Shown one piece after another: positions 48,955 through 61,935 of a DNA stretch of 64,000 nt (position 1 is its first letter; every line of letters starts with the position of its first letter). The stretch is from Chrysoperla carnea (Eukaryota; Arthropoda; Insecta; Neuroptera; Chrysopidae). The translations under genes were made by a program, and so were the position numbers. The notes under the pieces are model-generated. The model made no database searches. It saw only the letters and a program-made list of their open reading frames with translations, and was not told the DNA's origin. The stretch lies in contig NC_058339.1 in the NCBI RefSeq assembly GCF_905475395.1, forward strand, positions 58,971,172 to 59,035,171. Direction: 5' to 3'.

Positions 48955-51900
48955 TTGTGATATACGTTTATGACTGTAAAACCAGAAATAAATCATTTTT
49001 TATCGTCCATTATTTTTATATTTTTCGCTCAATTAAATTTTTAATTAAGTACAAAATCATTAATTTTTTTTTATTATTATTCAGTTGAGTTTAAGATTTT
49101 GTAAGTTGTACTTAATTTTCAATCAGGAAATATTTAAATTATTCGGGGTTTTTCTAGAAAGTTGTTACAGATCTTCTAATATGCTTTGTTCTCATCACTC
49201 ATCAAAACAGGAAAAAAGCAGTTCTCTTGGGTATTTTTTTTATTTTGAAAAGTACTATTTTAGAAGGCTGTAACAATTCTTCCAGATACAGACCTTTATC
49301 CATAATCTAGCTCGTGAATAATTTTTTTTTTTTCGAGTAAATATTTATTTTTAAGTTATTTCGTTCGTCATACATTCCATAATTTGTTATTTTTGTTTAG
49401 ACTAAGTTTTTCAAAATTTTTGGTTATAATCTTTTGTTATAATTCTGTTCTTTTTTCCAAGTTCGTGTTTATAAAAATTTATTAATCATGAAAGAAAATA
49501 AGCTGTATGTGCTTTTTGAAGGACTTGTATGTAGTAATGAGAAAGATGGTTTAGATTTTGACAATCGAAAATTATATCAGGAAGATTATATTAATAGCTT
49601 TCATCAGTTTTTTGACTAGAAATTCAGAATCCTTTTTTCCAATTTTTGTCTGAAAAGTGTGTCTCGTATCAAAATTATTTCAAAAAAAAAAATAAATTTA
49701 AAGAGGACCATTTTTTAAAAATTTTCAAAATATTTAAATTTTATCGGATTACAAAAATTTGTAATTTGTTAACAAATATCAAAAGAAAATTTAGTTAAAT
49801 TTGATTTATAAATTAAAGGTGAAAAAAATCGCTTTTATTCAAAACTGTATTACATTCGTTTCACTAAGCCGCTTAAAGGCTGCTAAACACTTTCACAATC
49901 CATTTTTAAATTTTCCATCTATTTTTCCCACCATGAAATATACCACAATTGGATATATTATTCGATTTCTTAGAGGGGAAAAATAATATTGGAGAACGTT
50001 TTACTACAGTTGAAACATTTTTTTTTCTAAATTTAAGATAGAATTTACCTAAAAACCTAATTTCTTGAATACTTTGTCAAAAAAACGAGGAGGATTTAAT
50101 CAGCGTCATAAAATTGCTAAAAGCGAGTACAAGAAAAACTTTACATTATGGATATAATTTTTGGTCATATTTTAAACCAAGATAATAATAATGATTAAAT
50201 ATTACGTAATTTTTTATATTACCCAAATTCAAATGGACAATATTTAAATAAATTTGATTCTATTTCACAACAAATTTGAATAAAATAGAAACAAATTTTA
50301 TTTAAATATTTTCCTTTTTTTTTTTACAAAACTAAAGGAGGTTTGAATCAAAAAAAGTAAAAGAAATTTACGTAAGAGTCAATCATTTTTATTGTCTCTG
50401 TAGTTGTTAATTTAAATGTTATGTAATAATCTTCAAAAGAAGTTTTCTCCAATTTTTTTTTTGAAACTAGTTAGTAGAGATTTGAGATGTGTGTGCTCTG
50501 GAAGTACTTTTACAATATGGATTGACTGATGAGATTCATAAAATTTTACACAAGTTTATTTTTGATTAAAACAAAATTGTGGTTTGTAAATTTTAAAAAC
50601 TCTTTGGAGTAGGTATTTTGCTGCTGTATATTAATATTTTTGTTACTTTTGAAAGTGTACCTACTTTTATAAAATTTAAATTACAAATTATTAGTAATAT
50701 TAAAGCATTGATATAAAGAATAAAACAAGCTATAAACAAAATAGTTCAAATTATTTAAAAAAATAAACCACGTATCCAATTCGATGTCGAATCCAATTTA
50801 ATTACAATTTTTGGGGTCAATGGAGATATACAATAGCTGCACTAAAGAAGAAGATTTTTATTAACAGTACTTGAAAATAGGATGAATAAATACTTGAATT
50901 TAGGGGGGGGGGGGTTTATACAGCGGACAATTCTCTTCAATTTTTTGATATCTGTTACGCACGGTTTGGTCTCTGATATTGAAAAAGGCATAGCCTTACC
51001 TATATTTTTACGCAGAACGTTCAAATTTGTTGTCTAGGGTAGAGTTATTTTGAATTCGACTCTGCTTTTATTCGCCTGTCTTATGAAATGTGACATGAAT
51101 CCTGTTTTCAAGTATTCTTGATTATTGTTATATTATAGAAGTTAAAAGAACAGATCCCATATTTTTTGAAAAATTCAATTTTAGTAATGAACTCGAGTTG
51201 ATAATGTTTACGGGTTTTTTAAACCTTGGAATTTTTCTAATTGTGTATTCAACTCAAGCTTGTTTAGGTTTTACCTTTGGGAATTTTTTATGGGATTTAA
51301 TGTCGTTGGGAATTTTAAACGAGTGTTATCAAGTTTTCTATGTGATTTCTTTCGCTTTTTTTAGTGCGGTTAAAGTGTTGTTTTAAAATTTCTGACCCTT
51401 TTACTCTTTTTTATGGATTACTCAGTGCAGCTAATGTATATTACCAAATTTTTATTTAAAATTTCTAATCGAATTCGTATTTATTATACTTGGAAAAAAC
51501 ATTTCAATGGAAAAGATTCGTGTAGTTTGGATCGAATATTAGGTAAAATTTGGTAAAATTATAAATATTATGTACCTGCTATAAAAATTAAAGGGAAAAT
51601 TTTGAAATTAATGGAAATTTCATTATGCGCATATGTGTGCAATTGTTTGAAAAATTTATTTTGTTAAGATTTTTTACACTGTTTCGAGATTGAAACATTT
51701 AAAAATAAGCTTAATTTGTTTAGTTTGTTTGAACAAAGCAAAATTGTCTAAAAATATGTATTTGATAAAACTCCGTGTCTACTCAAGCGCTACGCGACTT
51801 GTAGTTTACGCGATTATCAATTTTTTATAAAATATTTTTAATTATTATAAAAATGAATTTGACGTAATATTATTTTTTTAATTTTCCAATAACTACGTCA

Positions 51901-54900
51901 TTCGCGTGAAATAAATTATCGCGTTAGCGTAAGACGTTGATAAAAATTGTATTAAAAATTACAAATTCAGTAATACTTTATTGTTAATAAATAATTGTAC
52001 TTACAAATTCAATGCTAAAAAAACTATATTTAAGAATCAAAAGAAAAAAAGTAATAAAAAGCTGCGCAGAGTAGTAGAATAATTGTGTACAAAAATATTT
52101 CGTAGAAGTATTCGCAAATTCGAGGCCTTTCTGTTTAAAAAGAAAAAAAACCAATATTATTCAAATAATAAATGACATTGTTATAAATTTTTTCATTCTG
52201 TTTTGTATTTAAGTCAGTCAGGTACATAAAGTCTGATGTTTTTTTGTAAATTTGTGTGATTAAATAATGATATTAAAGAATATTTTATAAGAATTTGAGA
52301 TTTTTAATTTTATTATCCTCAGAAGTGGATTATCCATAAGGCAAATTAGGCGCGTGTCTACAAGCGCGAGGTTACACAAAAGGGTGCGCATATGGAAGTT
52401 TTTAAACAAATATAAAATTAATTGCGTAAGTATCCAAAAAATTACAGTTCCCTTGGAACTCTCAATATGAAAAGGACACAAAGAGATCGGGAAACATTCA
52501 GAGTGACAATATATCTAGTAATTATAGACAGACTTATGGTTTAGCTTCAAAAGAGGCGATAATTTTACAGCAATTTTTGAAGTAAATTTTTTGTTTTTAA
52601 GCAATTTGATCAATTTGAACATTGAAGAAGTTCAAAATAGAGCAAGTAATGATGTTTCTGGTGATTTAGAAAAGGTGCTTTTATAAAATGTATCCATCTA
52701 CATTCTTATTTAACAACGATATCTCGAGCCGGAGAACTGCCCCGAACATTTAGCGCGAATTTACAGGTTCAAAGAAATAAAGAACTTGAAATGAAAGAAT
52801 TAACAAAGGTCTTTATTGATAGATTTTAAGGGCGCAAAATTTCTTAATCCACCTCTTATTATCCTTCCTTAAACTTCAAAGAGAATTGTCGAAATGGAAT
52901 TTTTGATTTTTTATAATGGGAGATCGTAACACGCTTTGTGCTTAAACTCGCGATGTAGCTTTTTAAATTCTTTTAAAAGCGTCTTTTATTAAATTCATTC
53001 AAATATGAAATGAAAGATCAATTGTGCAGTACTGGTAGGTTCGCGCAAGCAGGGAATATTAAATCGTATAAACGTAGACCAGTATAGGAGAAGGAAAAAA
53101 TTACTGATGTTTCAATGAGCCTCGCATATAAAGTCGAAGATATTCGTCCATCCATTCTTTCTTTAATTTTATAATATTCAAAAAAGGAACATTTCATTCA
53201 GACGTTCATTCTTATTGCAAATCAGTTCTTAGATATTATTTCTTAGACACAATGTTTAGTCTGTATTTATTATTTGAACACCTACAGTCTATTATATTGA
53301 TATAGTTTTACTTCTACCTTTTTTCTAATCGTTAGACTTGAAACGATTGCAGCTTCGTGTGTGCTTCATTATATTTTTAATGATATAATGTTATACGTTT
53401 GCTCCCTTTAATGCGACAGCCCTACCGGTTCTGGAATAACTTCTCTTGATTCATCGAGATAATGCCTGTAATAGTTTTTTAAACACTCTGGTAAGTTTAT
53501 CATCTCCGCGAGTTGCAAATCCGTTCTTATTTTTTACAGTAATGGAATAGACGAAAGTTTTTAAGTTGACTTATTTTGGGTAGTGCGCTTCCAAAGTGAA
53601 CTCAACTTTTACTATCATAAACTAAACTTACTGTAAATTTAGTATATAAATTCAACGATAAATAAAGAAAATTATATTTTTTTATGATGATTTATTTAAT
53701 TACTTTCTTTCATAATTTAAATAATGAGATAATAATCTTTCAACAATCTTTACTTAAAACTATTTTTATTCCATAAAAATGCAAAATAAAAGGAGTTATA
53801 TAACGTTTTTATCGAGTTAAATGATATACATTTTTAAAAAAATCCAGAAAATAGAGAAAATTTACTATATTTCATAAATTTTCTTACGTATTTTCAACAC
53901 AAATAATAAAAATGCAATCAACCTTGGTTAACTCTATTATCAAGACTCACATTTGGTAATCTGCAACTATTTGCACCTTTTCCACTACGAGAGAAACAGT
54001 ATTTAATGCAGTGATCAATTTTTTTTAAAATTTTTAAAGCTCTCTAAGTCAAGGAAAAATCAGCGTTATCTCCAGTAGCTCAGGTATTGAAACTTTAGTG
54101 AGCATTTCATTAAAGTTTTTTTAACTAATTCAGCAATTATTGTTTATAAAAAACATTTTAACTAAAATTTTAAAGCTGGTTTAATCGAGATAATTTTCGC
54201 TACAATTTGGTGAAAATCTGATAAATCGTTTGAAGATTATCAGCTGTGAAGCTTAGTACAAATTTTTAGCACTAAAGTAAAAAACGTTTGCCGTTTCAAA
54301 TTTCACTTTTTATAAATTCAACCCATTTACTCGCCTGTTTCACGTGAAAAACGTTGCTTTTTAAGTCGAAATAAGTAGAAATTTCGTTTAACCAGGTTTG
54401 ACTGTTCATATTTTGACGTACAATATTGGAAAGTTAAATCTCGTATTTTCCTAAAATATTTACGCCATTTAAGTAATATAAATATTTACATACAATATAA
54501 TAGAGTAAATTTTGGCCTGATGTCCATAATAAATATGCAAACTTGAAAGTTATTCATAAATTGACAATATTTTATTGACATTATAGGTTTTTATTTCAAT
54601 TTGCATGTTTTTTGAACTCACAATAAAATTATTGTAATGTTAAAAATTCTATTGAACAATTTGTCACTTTCCAAAATGTTTTAAATATTTCTTTTCAAAT
54701 ATGAGAAGAATATAGGCAAATAACCGGTAATTACTTTTTTTAAATTCAACAGTGATAAAAACTTGCCTGTTCATTTAGTTAGGTATATAACCTTATTTGG
54801 CCTTTCCTTGTTCTTTGCCTGTACCCTTCACATCCTCTTTAATCACAAAATGTTATTGTCCAGACTAAAGCAAAAAATATGCTATATTTTTTGGATATTC

Positions 54901-55363
54901 CTAAAATTATTTCGTAGATCACATGACGCCATGATAGTACTACTACCTAATTATTATTATAAATAATTTTCGATTCATTAATAATATTTCTGTATAATTT
55001 TATAACTGCATTATCAAATCAAAACAAATAAACACAACCGTTAAGAGATCCTTTGACTTCGGGTTAAAAGTTTTTTTTAATTTACAATTCAGTGAAGATG
55101 TATATGGTAAAATATTGCAATGACGTAAATACGGAAAGTGTTTACAACGACTTTCAATTAAAATATTTATTATAAGGAAGTCATTAGATCAAGAAATAGT
55201 GAGTGGTTATTTGTGGGTGCGATCTTTTTTTCAGGTATCATAAACCATCTCAGAGATGAACTGGCAAATTTGAATTAGTTTCAGGGGCAGATATAAATAC
55301 ACACGTTCGTTGCCAGATATAAATACCTCAAACAACTGATTGGTTGTTGAATATGTTCGTTTG

Positions 55364-55369
55364 TTTATT
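55364..55369 (-). promoter_or_regulatory. Candidate polyadenylation signal of RAB3GAP2
   Basis: AATAAA on the minus strand (plus TTTATT), about 137 bases after the stop. AT-rich context makes chance occurrence likely. Confidence 0.35.
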
Positions 55370-55505
55370 TGTCATGATTTTTTTATCAACGATAAATATA
55401 TTTTTTTAACAAAGAACAAAAACTTCGTAATAAAATAACTTGTAACAATATTAGAATAACAGCAAGATGTGGAAAAATCAATTATATAGCAATTGGCCGT
55501 CGGTA

Positions 55506-55661
55506 TTAACTATCGTCTAGATCTAACGCACTGCATGCTTCTAAAAGAAGTGATGTTAATCGCCGCTCTGGATCAGTTTCAGACAGACACCGTAATGTTT
55601 GTGTTGCCAACATTTCAATACTTTTTAAATTACTGGGAGCACACCATTCTTCAGCAAAATT
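55506..55661 (-). CDS. RAB3GAP2: RAB3GAP2 terminal exon 6
   Basis: Acceptor ttttgtttgcag. Codes NFAEEWCAPSNLKSIEMLA, then TLRCLSETDPERRLTSLLLE and ALDLDDS with TAA at 55508-55506. It enters in phase 0, fitting exon 5. The helix pattern matches the C-terminus of vertebrate Rab3GAP2. Confidence 0.85.
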   Translation of the reverse strand, partial: NFAEEWCAPSNLKSIEMLATQTLRCLSETDPERRLTSLLLEACSALDLDDS

Positions 55662-58600
55662 CTGCAAACAAAATGTATTTTTATATATCAAATACCAGCG
55701 CTTTTTCTACTAGAGCCGCTATAACAGAATTCTGGTAACAATTTCTAGTCGATATTTTTATAAATAGTATTAAATAGAAATGAAAAATTCTTCCTACTTT
55801 TTCAAAATTTTAGGGTTCAACATTTGATGCTAATGAAAAAGATATAACAATTATATTTCTAGCCTAGTGCACCGGGCCCGAAATAAAAACTTTCAAAAAT
55901 TTTTCTAGGCTATTTGTTCCCGGATTGTTTGCTGATGTTCAAATTTTTCATCTAAAAAGCTGTTTTGGGTGTAATGTATATCCCCGGATTTCTGGCTGAT
56001 ATTTTAACGACAAATTGTTTTTAACACTAGTTTGCATGTTTGTCCCTGCTCTCAGATTAAAATATATTATTAACTAAATCAATTAACGACCAAATTAAAC
56101 TTCAATGGAAATTTATCTTTAGATTTTAGCTGGAATCTTATCAGTACAATAAAAAATTACTTACCAAAGTATCCAAATACGTCGTTAATTTCGGACTTAA
56201 AGCAGCCATTTGTTCACTAGGATTTGATGAATTTACAATCAAATTTAACAATCGCCGTCCAGCAATTGCTAACAGTGCTGAACCAACTGAGCTAGTATCA
56301 GTAATAGAAGGTAATAACTCCAACGCTAAACTATCAAAACCGTTTTGAAACAATTGCACCACTTGATGTGATTTCAAAATATCTGTATCCAAACCCCAAC
56401 TACTACATAACGTTAAACATTTCGACATCCATTTAATATGTTCACTCGAATAAATAACACCATCCTCTTCTAATCGAACACTTTCAATTGTAGATGTAAT
56501 AACTTTCATTAAAAATTGCGTTCTTGATGAAATTAATTTGGTATCGGCATTATAAAAAGGTACGTTACTTTTGGATGATAAATCCGTAAATAACATTGAT
56601 ACACTCGTTGAATCTAATAAATTATTAACTGGTTTCGTATGTTTTACTCCTAAATTCGTGATCATTTGTAAAATAGTTATAAGTTGATAATGTAAATGTA
56701 CTAAATCATAGTTGACTTTATTTTGTTGACACACTAACTCAGTTAATGGTGTCACACTATCGGTATCCCATAAATTCTCATATTTTATATGAATCGGTTC
56801 AGTATTTTTATATGATTGTTGTAATGATTCAAGGAATAAATTTAAGAAAATTTGTACCATATTAATAAATTCACAAAGTTGTGTATCAGACAATCCTGTA
56901 TCTTGACGACATAAACGTTCTTTCGGTAGCTTTCCAACTTTGTTAATTAATTTCGAAGTATTTTCAACTAATAATTTTAAATGTGCATTCCATATCATTG
57001 AGCATAAACCATGTTTCATATTCGGACTTGGAATATATTCAATACATGTTAATCCCGCTTTTAAATAATCATGATAATATGTTTTCTTTTGCCAAAAAAT
57101 GATATATTCCCATGCCATATTTGTTAATAGCACATTAATTTCTAAACTATATGGGAATTGTTTTTTTAAAATTGCTATACTCTCCTGTAATTGTAATTCA
57201 TCTTCGGTAAATATTTCATTTTCATTTGTTGTTGCTTCCTCAACATTTTCTGTTTCTTTTTTAATAAGTAAATCAGGATGTACACCACATTTAATTAGCC
57301 ATCTCGCAACTAATTCTGTTACTGAACCTTTACCCTTTTGTGTAATATATTTTAAACTAATTTCTTCCGAATCGTATTCTATTGTTGGAAGTAAAGAACT
57401 ATTTATACACGGTTTACTACTCAATATAATATTTAATAATGATATGTCTTCGAGTTTTCCAATTAAAATTGACCATTGACAATTATCTTGTGATAATTTT
57501 TCCCAATTAACATCATCTTCACAACTAGCTGCTGTCGATGTTGAACAATGTGAACTCTGTAGTAATTCTTTATCATATTCTAACTTTTGTGCAACTGAAC
57601 GGCATAAAATCGCAGCTGTTAGCGCTTGAAATGAATTTGATGAAATCATTAATGAATCGCGAATATTTTTCCAAAATGGTGAGATATCGTTGTAATGGAC
57701 ACAAATATTTTCGAGTTGTGTAGTTTGGCATACCGAATATATTAATTTACTTAAACTTTGCATTTCGAGTTCTAATTTCATTGTTAAGGATAATGGACGT
57801 TGTACCCAATAGAATAAAATTAATTTCACTAAATCGATAGTTTCAATCGAACTTTCTAAAATTTGTTGTTTAAAATTAGTAACATCTAAAACATCGGATA
57901 AAATAAAAGTATGAAATAACATTTCAGCGATTTTAAATAATTTTTCTTCCATAACATTTGTTTTTAATGTAATTACATTCGATTTTTGCGTCAACTCAAA
58001 AGCATTTAGATAATCAGAAAACGTTGTTTGTTGAATTGTTTCACTTTTAAACGTTACTTTCACTTGTGTCGTTTTCTTTTTTAAACAATTAAAATCTAAC
58101 AACCGTTGTAAACTATTCATTTCTTTCTCAGGTATTGAAAATACAGTATCGCATAATTTGGGTTTTGATGGTTTTTTACCTTCATTGATATTACCATTTT
58201 CTTCATCTAACATGTCCGTCCATTCTCCAACAGCGTACATATAAAATTTTGATATTCTCAATAAATTATTACATAGTGTTAAAAATAAAGTATTATCACC
58301 GTCAGTGTCATCTGGTTGAACTTTTTCTAAGAATATATTTATAATGTTCATAAGTATTGGAGGTTGAAGCTGTTTAATATTCATAATCATTTCAACAAAT
58401 TGTAATCGAAGTTCGTTAGTATTTAATTCATGGCAAGTATTACAAAGTTCTGTTGATAGCTTTTCCATATCATGTGCATCCTCGGATTTTAAAAATTGTT
58501 TTAATCGTTTTACTAAATGAATATCACGTGCCCGCTTTGAATTTTTATTACTTAACGCATAATGAAACGGAATAACAAAATCTTTAATTTGCCCATCAGG

Positions 58601-61600
58601 GTCAATAAACGTGGTCGTGAATTGTGAATTACATTTATGTTTCGATCCAGAAAGTCCCATAATACCATGATGTGTATATAAAAGTCGACTATTTTTCGAT
58701 GCTGAGAATGTTACAATTTTAGGCCCTTGTTGCATTACCCATACTTCGATAATTCCTTTTTTTGGTGCATATATTACTAAAAACAATGCGTATTTACGTC
58801 CTTTAGAGTGTGTTTTAGGCACACTTTTTGTACGTTTTAAAGCACTTTCTTCATGGATTTGTACAAATGAATACTCGGCTTCTCGATAACCCTTCCACAT
58901 TCGTATACATACACCACGATGAGTATCAATAAGGACAATTCGACCCAATGAATCGGATATAACCGCCAATGTTTTGTCGGGTGATAAAATTAATTTATCT
59001 GCAATTCGTCTGACATCATGTATACCAAATCTACATCCGATAGGTTCAGCTGGAATTGCAGGTACTTGAGATGTTTTTTCTACGCTTTGTGATTTTCCAC
59101 CGGTTAACCAGCCTCTATAAATATTGTTGAATTAATAATATTGTTTTATATGGAGTCCGCCAAGTTAGACATAGAAAAAATAATATCGGTCAAATGTCTA
59201 CCACGATTTGTTTTACAGACATCAATATTAATTTTTGAAATTTTTGATTTAAAAAATGGTTTTTTTTATGGGACTTTGGAGAATATATCAGAAACTATGA
59301 AACCATACATCAAATAAACGCAATTTTTGCATTTTTATAACGATACATACAACCCTAATAATCGAGGTAATAAAATTGTCTGTTCTAGGAATGGGAAATG
59401 TTTGTCTGAGTGTACTTAACAAAATCATATTCATGCGAACTAACGTTTTTTCGATTTACGTCCACAAAGTGGGGTAGAAGCTCCGTATTTCCGGACACCA
59501 CATTCTCTTTATTTAACATTTTAAAAAAACTATCGGATTTTATATTTTGGACGTTTCTAACCATTTTTTGACTCTTGACAATTTCTCCAAACCTCATCGT
59601 TTTTTATATATATGAGTTTGAAAAAATTTTGATCTAAAATTTTTTCTTCAATAATCGCCGATGATTGTGTTCAAATATTTGATTTAAAAACGATTGAAAT
59701 TTATATTTTGGACTATTCCAAGCACTTTTAGTGCCAAAAATTGGTAAAATTAGAGTAAATCATAAAAATATGGTAATAGAGTAAATTATCTAAGCTGTTA
59801 AACTTCTAAAAATGCATTTTTTAAGATAGTTTCCAACATTTTCTGCTTTCTATAATAATTCCCGGTTAATCATATTCTCTGATAATTTCACATTTCTCTG
59901 ATTTGTACAATTCTGTGTAATTAACAAACCTTCAACTAAGATAATAACCGAAATGATAAAAACAAAAACATCACAGTTGAATTGGTGTTTACTTTCACGC
60001 GTCTAAATTGGCGAACTTAGTACTTTTGCAAATTCACTTACGGTAAAGCCGCTTTAAGCTTACTGGCAACTGCTTTAGCTACATCACTAAGAACAGGTTG
60101 GGCACCACCTTCAACAGCATAATGGAAAGCTACATATGGTTTTGCACCTACTCCTAAAACCAAAGTATTATGCGGTGCCATTGCTCTGTACTTGCTGTAA
60201 AATCCTCCACATGTTGCTGCAGTTAATAGATGATCAAATGTATTTGTTGAGTCTAAACCTACTACCGCTGTATCATTTACAATTGTTTGATCAACAACTT
60301 CCCATTTCTTTGGATTTACCAACGAGCTTAAGGGTTCTAAACTTTCTCCTTTTGCTTGTACTAGAAACAAAATGGAAATATTAATTATATAATATAGTAA
60401 AAAGAAAGTAATATTTACGATCGAAAATTCTACCGTTCTCGAGATAATTGTGCAAAAAACAATTTATGACTTTAAAAATTATCACGCGATACTCATTACA
60501 ATGTTTCCTTTCACAATAAATTTTTTACTTTAGGTGTATCATGATTCAGTGGTGTAGCAATGGCGTCATAACGCCGTTCAAGACCGTCTTGCTCACGGAT
60601 CGCATTTACCCCCGGGTGCTGTTTTGAACAACGAGAGACAAGTCCCCGATGTACGGCATACTCATTGTCTTGGTCTAGGGGTTCTGGATGAAAATATCAA
60701 GGTAGTAAATATCATTGACATTTGCATTCCATTTGAGGGTACTCCAAATGCTCAAAAGGTTTTGGCTAGCTCAGAACTATGGGGTCGCGAAGTCTTTGTA
60801 AATAACATCCAAGTTTACGCAGACTATGGCTCGGTTGATGGTGTCGGACAAGATCCACTGGTCGCACGACATACAAGTTGATATCTAACCGAGCAGAGGC
60901 AACACCATGATCAGCCCCTATTGTTCTACACAAAGATACCGGATGGCCAAAACATTTGAGTCACCTCCTCCCCCCATCATCAATATCCCTTGATTTAATT
61001 TTCCAAGTTGGAATAACCATTTTCTTATAATATAATGAGTTCTATTGAGATAGTAAAAATAGTCACCTCTGGCCAATTCGCTTCTATAACTCCTTAAAGT
61101 TTGAATTAAAGTAACACCATTTATTAAGCAAATATTAGTCGGATATATTACATGAATTTCTTCAGAGAAATTATCTAAACCACGATCAAATTTTGATCTT
61201 CGTAATGACTGGCATTTAATACTCATCACCCGTTCGTTATGAAATTGTTCTGCTGCCAATAAATTACAATTTTCTGTATAAAATTTTACAATTCCAGAGG
61301 AGAAACCAATAATAACACAAGTCCAATCTGGGCCAACCTAAAAATTATAATATGACATTAGTAAATTAGGATGGAAGATAATCATTAGCCATGAAGGCAA
61401 CTGTACAGGTACAGGTCGATTTAATAACTTATGTACTCTAGCAAAATTAAGTCGTTAGTCAACTCAAAGAGACCATACTCTCGCTTTTAGGGTTAGGAAA
61501 ATACAAGCTTTTACTAATATTATCTGGGATTAACTATTGTGTTTTAGCCATTAAAAACAAAGAGTTTCTTACTTCACTATTCTTCCCATTTGTAGCTATT

Positions 61601-61935
61601 GGCACACATGCCACGGCCGTAATAAAATCATTATTATCCAAACTTCCATTAAATGATACATGGAAATTATTCTTATTCGACGACGAATCCCATTTAGCAC
61701 TCAAAATAACTAATTTTTTCTCTCGAGCAAATATAATCAGTTCTCCAGTTGGTGAAATAGCAATTAATGAATTTTGCAGCCAAAATTCACCACCTAAAAA
61801 ACGTAGTTATTAACATTTGCCCACTATGCAGCAATCACCTAAAGCCATACCTCTTAAGTCATCGGTTGGAAAGAGGCATCTTCTTATTGCATCAATATCA
61901 GTAAGCTGAGCAATTCCTTTTACTTGACACGACAT
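55506..61935 (-). CDS. RAB3GAP2: Rab3 GTPase-activating protein non-catalytic subunit (Rab3GAP2 / Rab3GAP150)
   Basis: Regulatory partner of the catalytic subunit RAB3GAP1. The complex acts on Rab3 in vesicle release, works as exchange factor for Rab18 at the ER and influences autophagy. Minus-strand exons: 61935-61851, 61793-61573, 61337-61067, 60360-60042, 59114-56165, 55661-55506, giving 1,333 residues (human about 1,390). The N-terminal half is the beta-propeller-like RAB3GAP2_N region, with DWTCVIIGFSSGIVKFYTEN and then DSLGRIVLID-RGVCIRMWKGYREA, both family hallmarks. The rest is helical, ending with a KVGKLPKERLCRQDTGLSDT segment near-identical in all family members. All introns are GT-AG and all phases agree, so the gene is complete and intact. 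It converges on DLK and is divergent from UBXN1. Confidence 0.95.
55662..56164 (-). other. RAB3GAP2 intron 5
   Basis: 503 bases, AT-rich, no feature seen. Confidence 0.5.
56165..59114 (-). CDS. RAB3GAP2: RAB3GAP2 exon 5 (2,950 nt)
   Basis: Acceptor atatttatag, donor ACTTTG|GTAAGT, phase 0 at the end. Begins GWLTGGKSQ, then FGIHDVRRIADKLILSPDKT and DSLGRIVLID, FLVIYAPKKGIIEVW, QQGPKIVTF and the IPFHYALSNKNSKRARDIHL block. It continues through the helical C-terminal region with AWEYIIFWQKK and LPKERLCRQDTGLSDT. One uninterrupted exon encodes over 980 residues, about three quarters of the protein. The large single exon suggests many ancestral introns were lost here. Confidence 0.95.
59115..60041 (-). 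other. RAB3GAP2 intron 4
   Basis: 927 bases. The 70-codon minus-strand open frame at 59385-59597 has no counterpart in the family and is not needed: exons 4 and 5 join in frame (CC + A gives Pro-Gly-Trp). Confidence 0.6.
60042..60360 (-). CDS. RAB3GAP2: RAB3GAP2 exon 4
   Basis: Acceptor ttgtttctag, donor TTACC|GTAAGT in phase 2. Begins VQAKGESLEPLSSLVNPKKW, has a glycine-rich YSKYRAMAPHNTLVLGVGAK stretch and ends VAKAVASKLKAALP. The last part equals the vertebrate VALAVASKLTSAL segment. Confidence 0.9.
60361..61066 (-). other. RAB3GAP2 intron 3
   Basis: 706 bases; contains the retroelement fragment at 60540-60910. The open frame on the minus strand at 60918-61066 is read-through of exon 3. 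Confidence 0.6.
60540..60910 (+). mobile_element. Fragment of a retroelement polyprotein, opposite to the host gene
   Basis: A GC-richer island in the AT-rich intron. The plus-strand frame 60624-60881 reads VVNIIDICIPFEG followed by a PNAQKV stretch. An I-D-V/I-x-x-PFE pattern near the C-terminus is seen in R2-like and related non-LTR polyproteins after the reverse transcriptase. No other domain is present and the stop at 60879 ends it. Assignment is tentative. Confidence 0.35.
61067..61337 (-). CDS. RAB3GAP2: RAB3GAP2 exon 3
   Basis: Acceptor tttttag, donor CAGAG|GTGACT. Codes VGPDWTCVIIGFSSGIVKFY, then NERVMSIKCQS, EEIHVIYPTNICLINGVTL and LRSYRSELAR. The WTC-GF-SG-VRFYTE block is the strongest family signature. 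Ends in phase 1. Confidence 0.95.
61573..61793 (-). CDS. RAB3GAP2: RAB3GAP2 exon 2
   Basis: Acceptor cgttttttag, donor GAA|GTAAGA. Codes GGEFWLQNSLIAISPTGELI and EKKLVILSAKWD, then FITAVACVPIATNG: the first propeller strands, as in vertebrate Rab3GAP2 (SPTGDL, QKLVIL, KW). Confidence 0.9.
61851..61935 (-). CDS. RAB3GAP2: RAB3GAP2 exon 1
   Basis: Starts MSCQVKGIAQL at 61935 and ends LFPTDDLR plus G at AGAG|GTATGG. The LFP segment corresponds to the vertebrate N-terminus. No upstream in-frame ATG was seen close by. Confidence 0.85.

Larger units (their letters stand above)
46878..55363. other. Intergenic DNA between DLK and RAB3GAP2, no gene seen
   Basis: Convergent intergenic space. Contains the foldback element at 48205-48643, a TTA microsatellite (48933-48954), a 12-base G run (50903-50914) and many A/T tracts. 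Open frames at 48867-49273, 49801-49986, 51198-51386 and 54763-54966 are Phe/Leu/Ile/Tyr-rich chance frames without splice or motif support. Confidence 0.5.

Noticed and set aside
51198-51386. Hydrophobic open frame that might be a membrane protein
   Set aside because: Phe/Leu-rich translation is expected from T-rich DNA; no conserved motif or splice context.
57099-57723. Plus-strand open frames of 126 and 61 codons
   Set aside because: Shadows of RAB3GAP2 exon 5 on the opposite strand.
59385-59597. Additional RAB3GAP2 exon in intron 4
   Set aside because: Exons 4 and 5 join perfectly without it and its translation has no family similarity.
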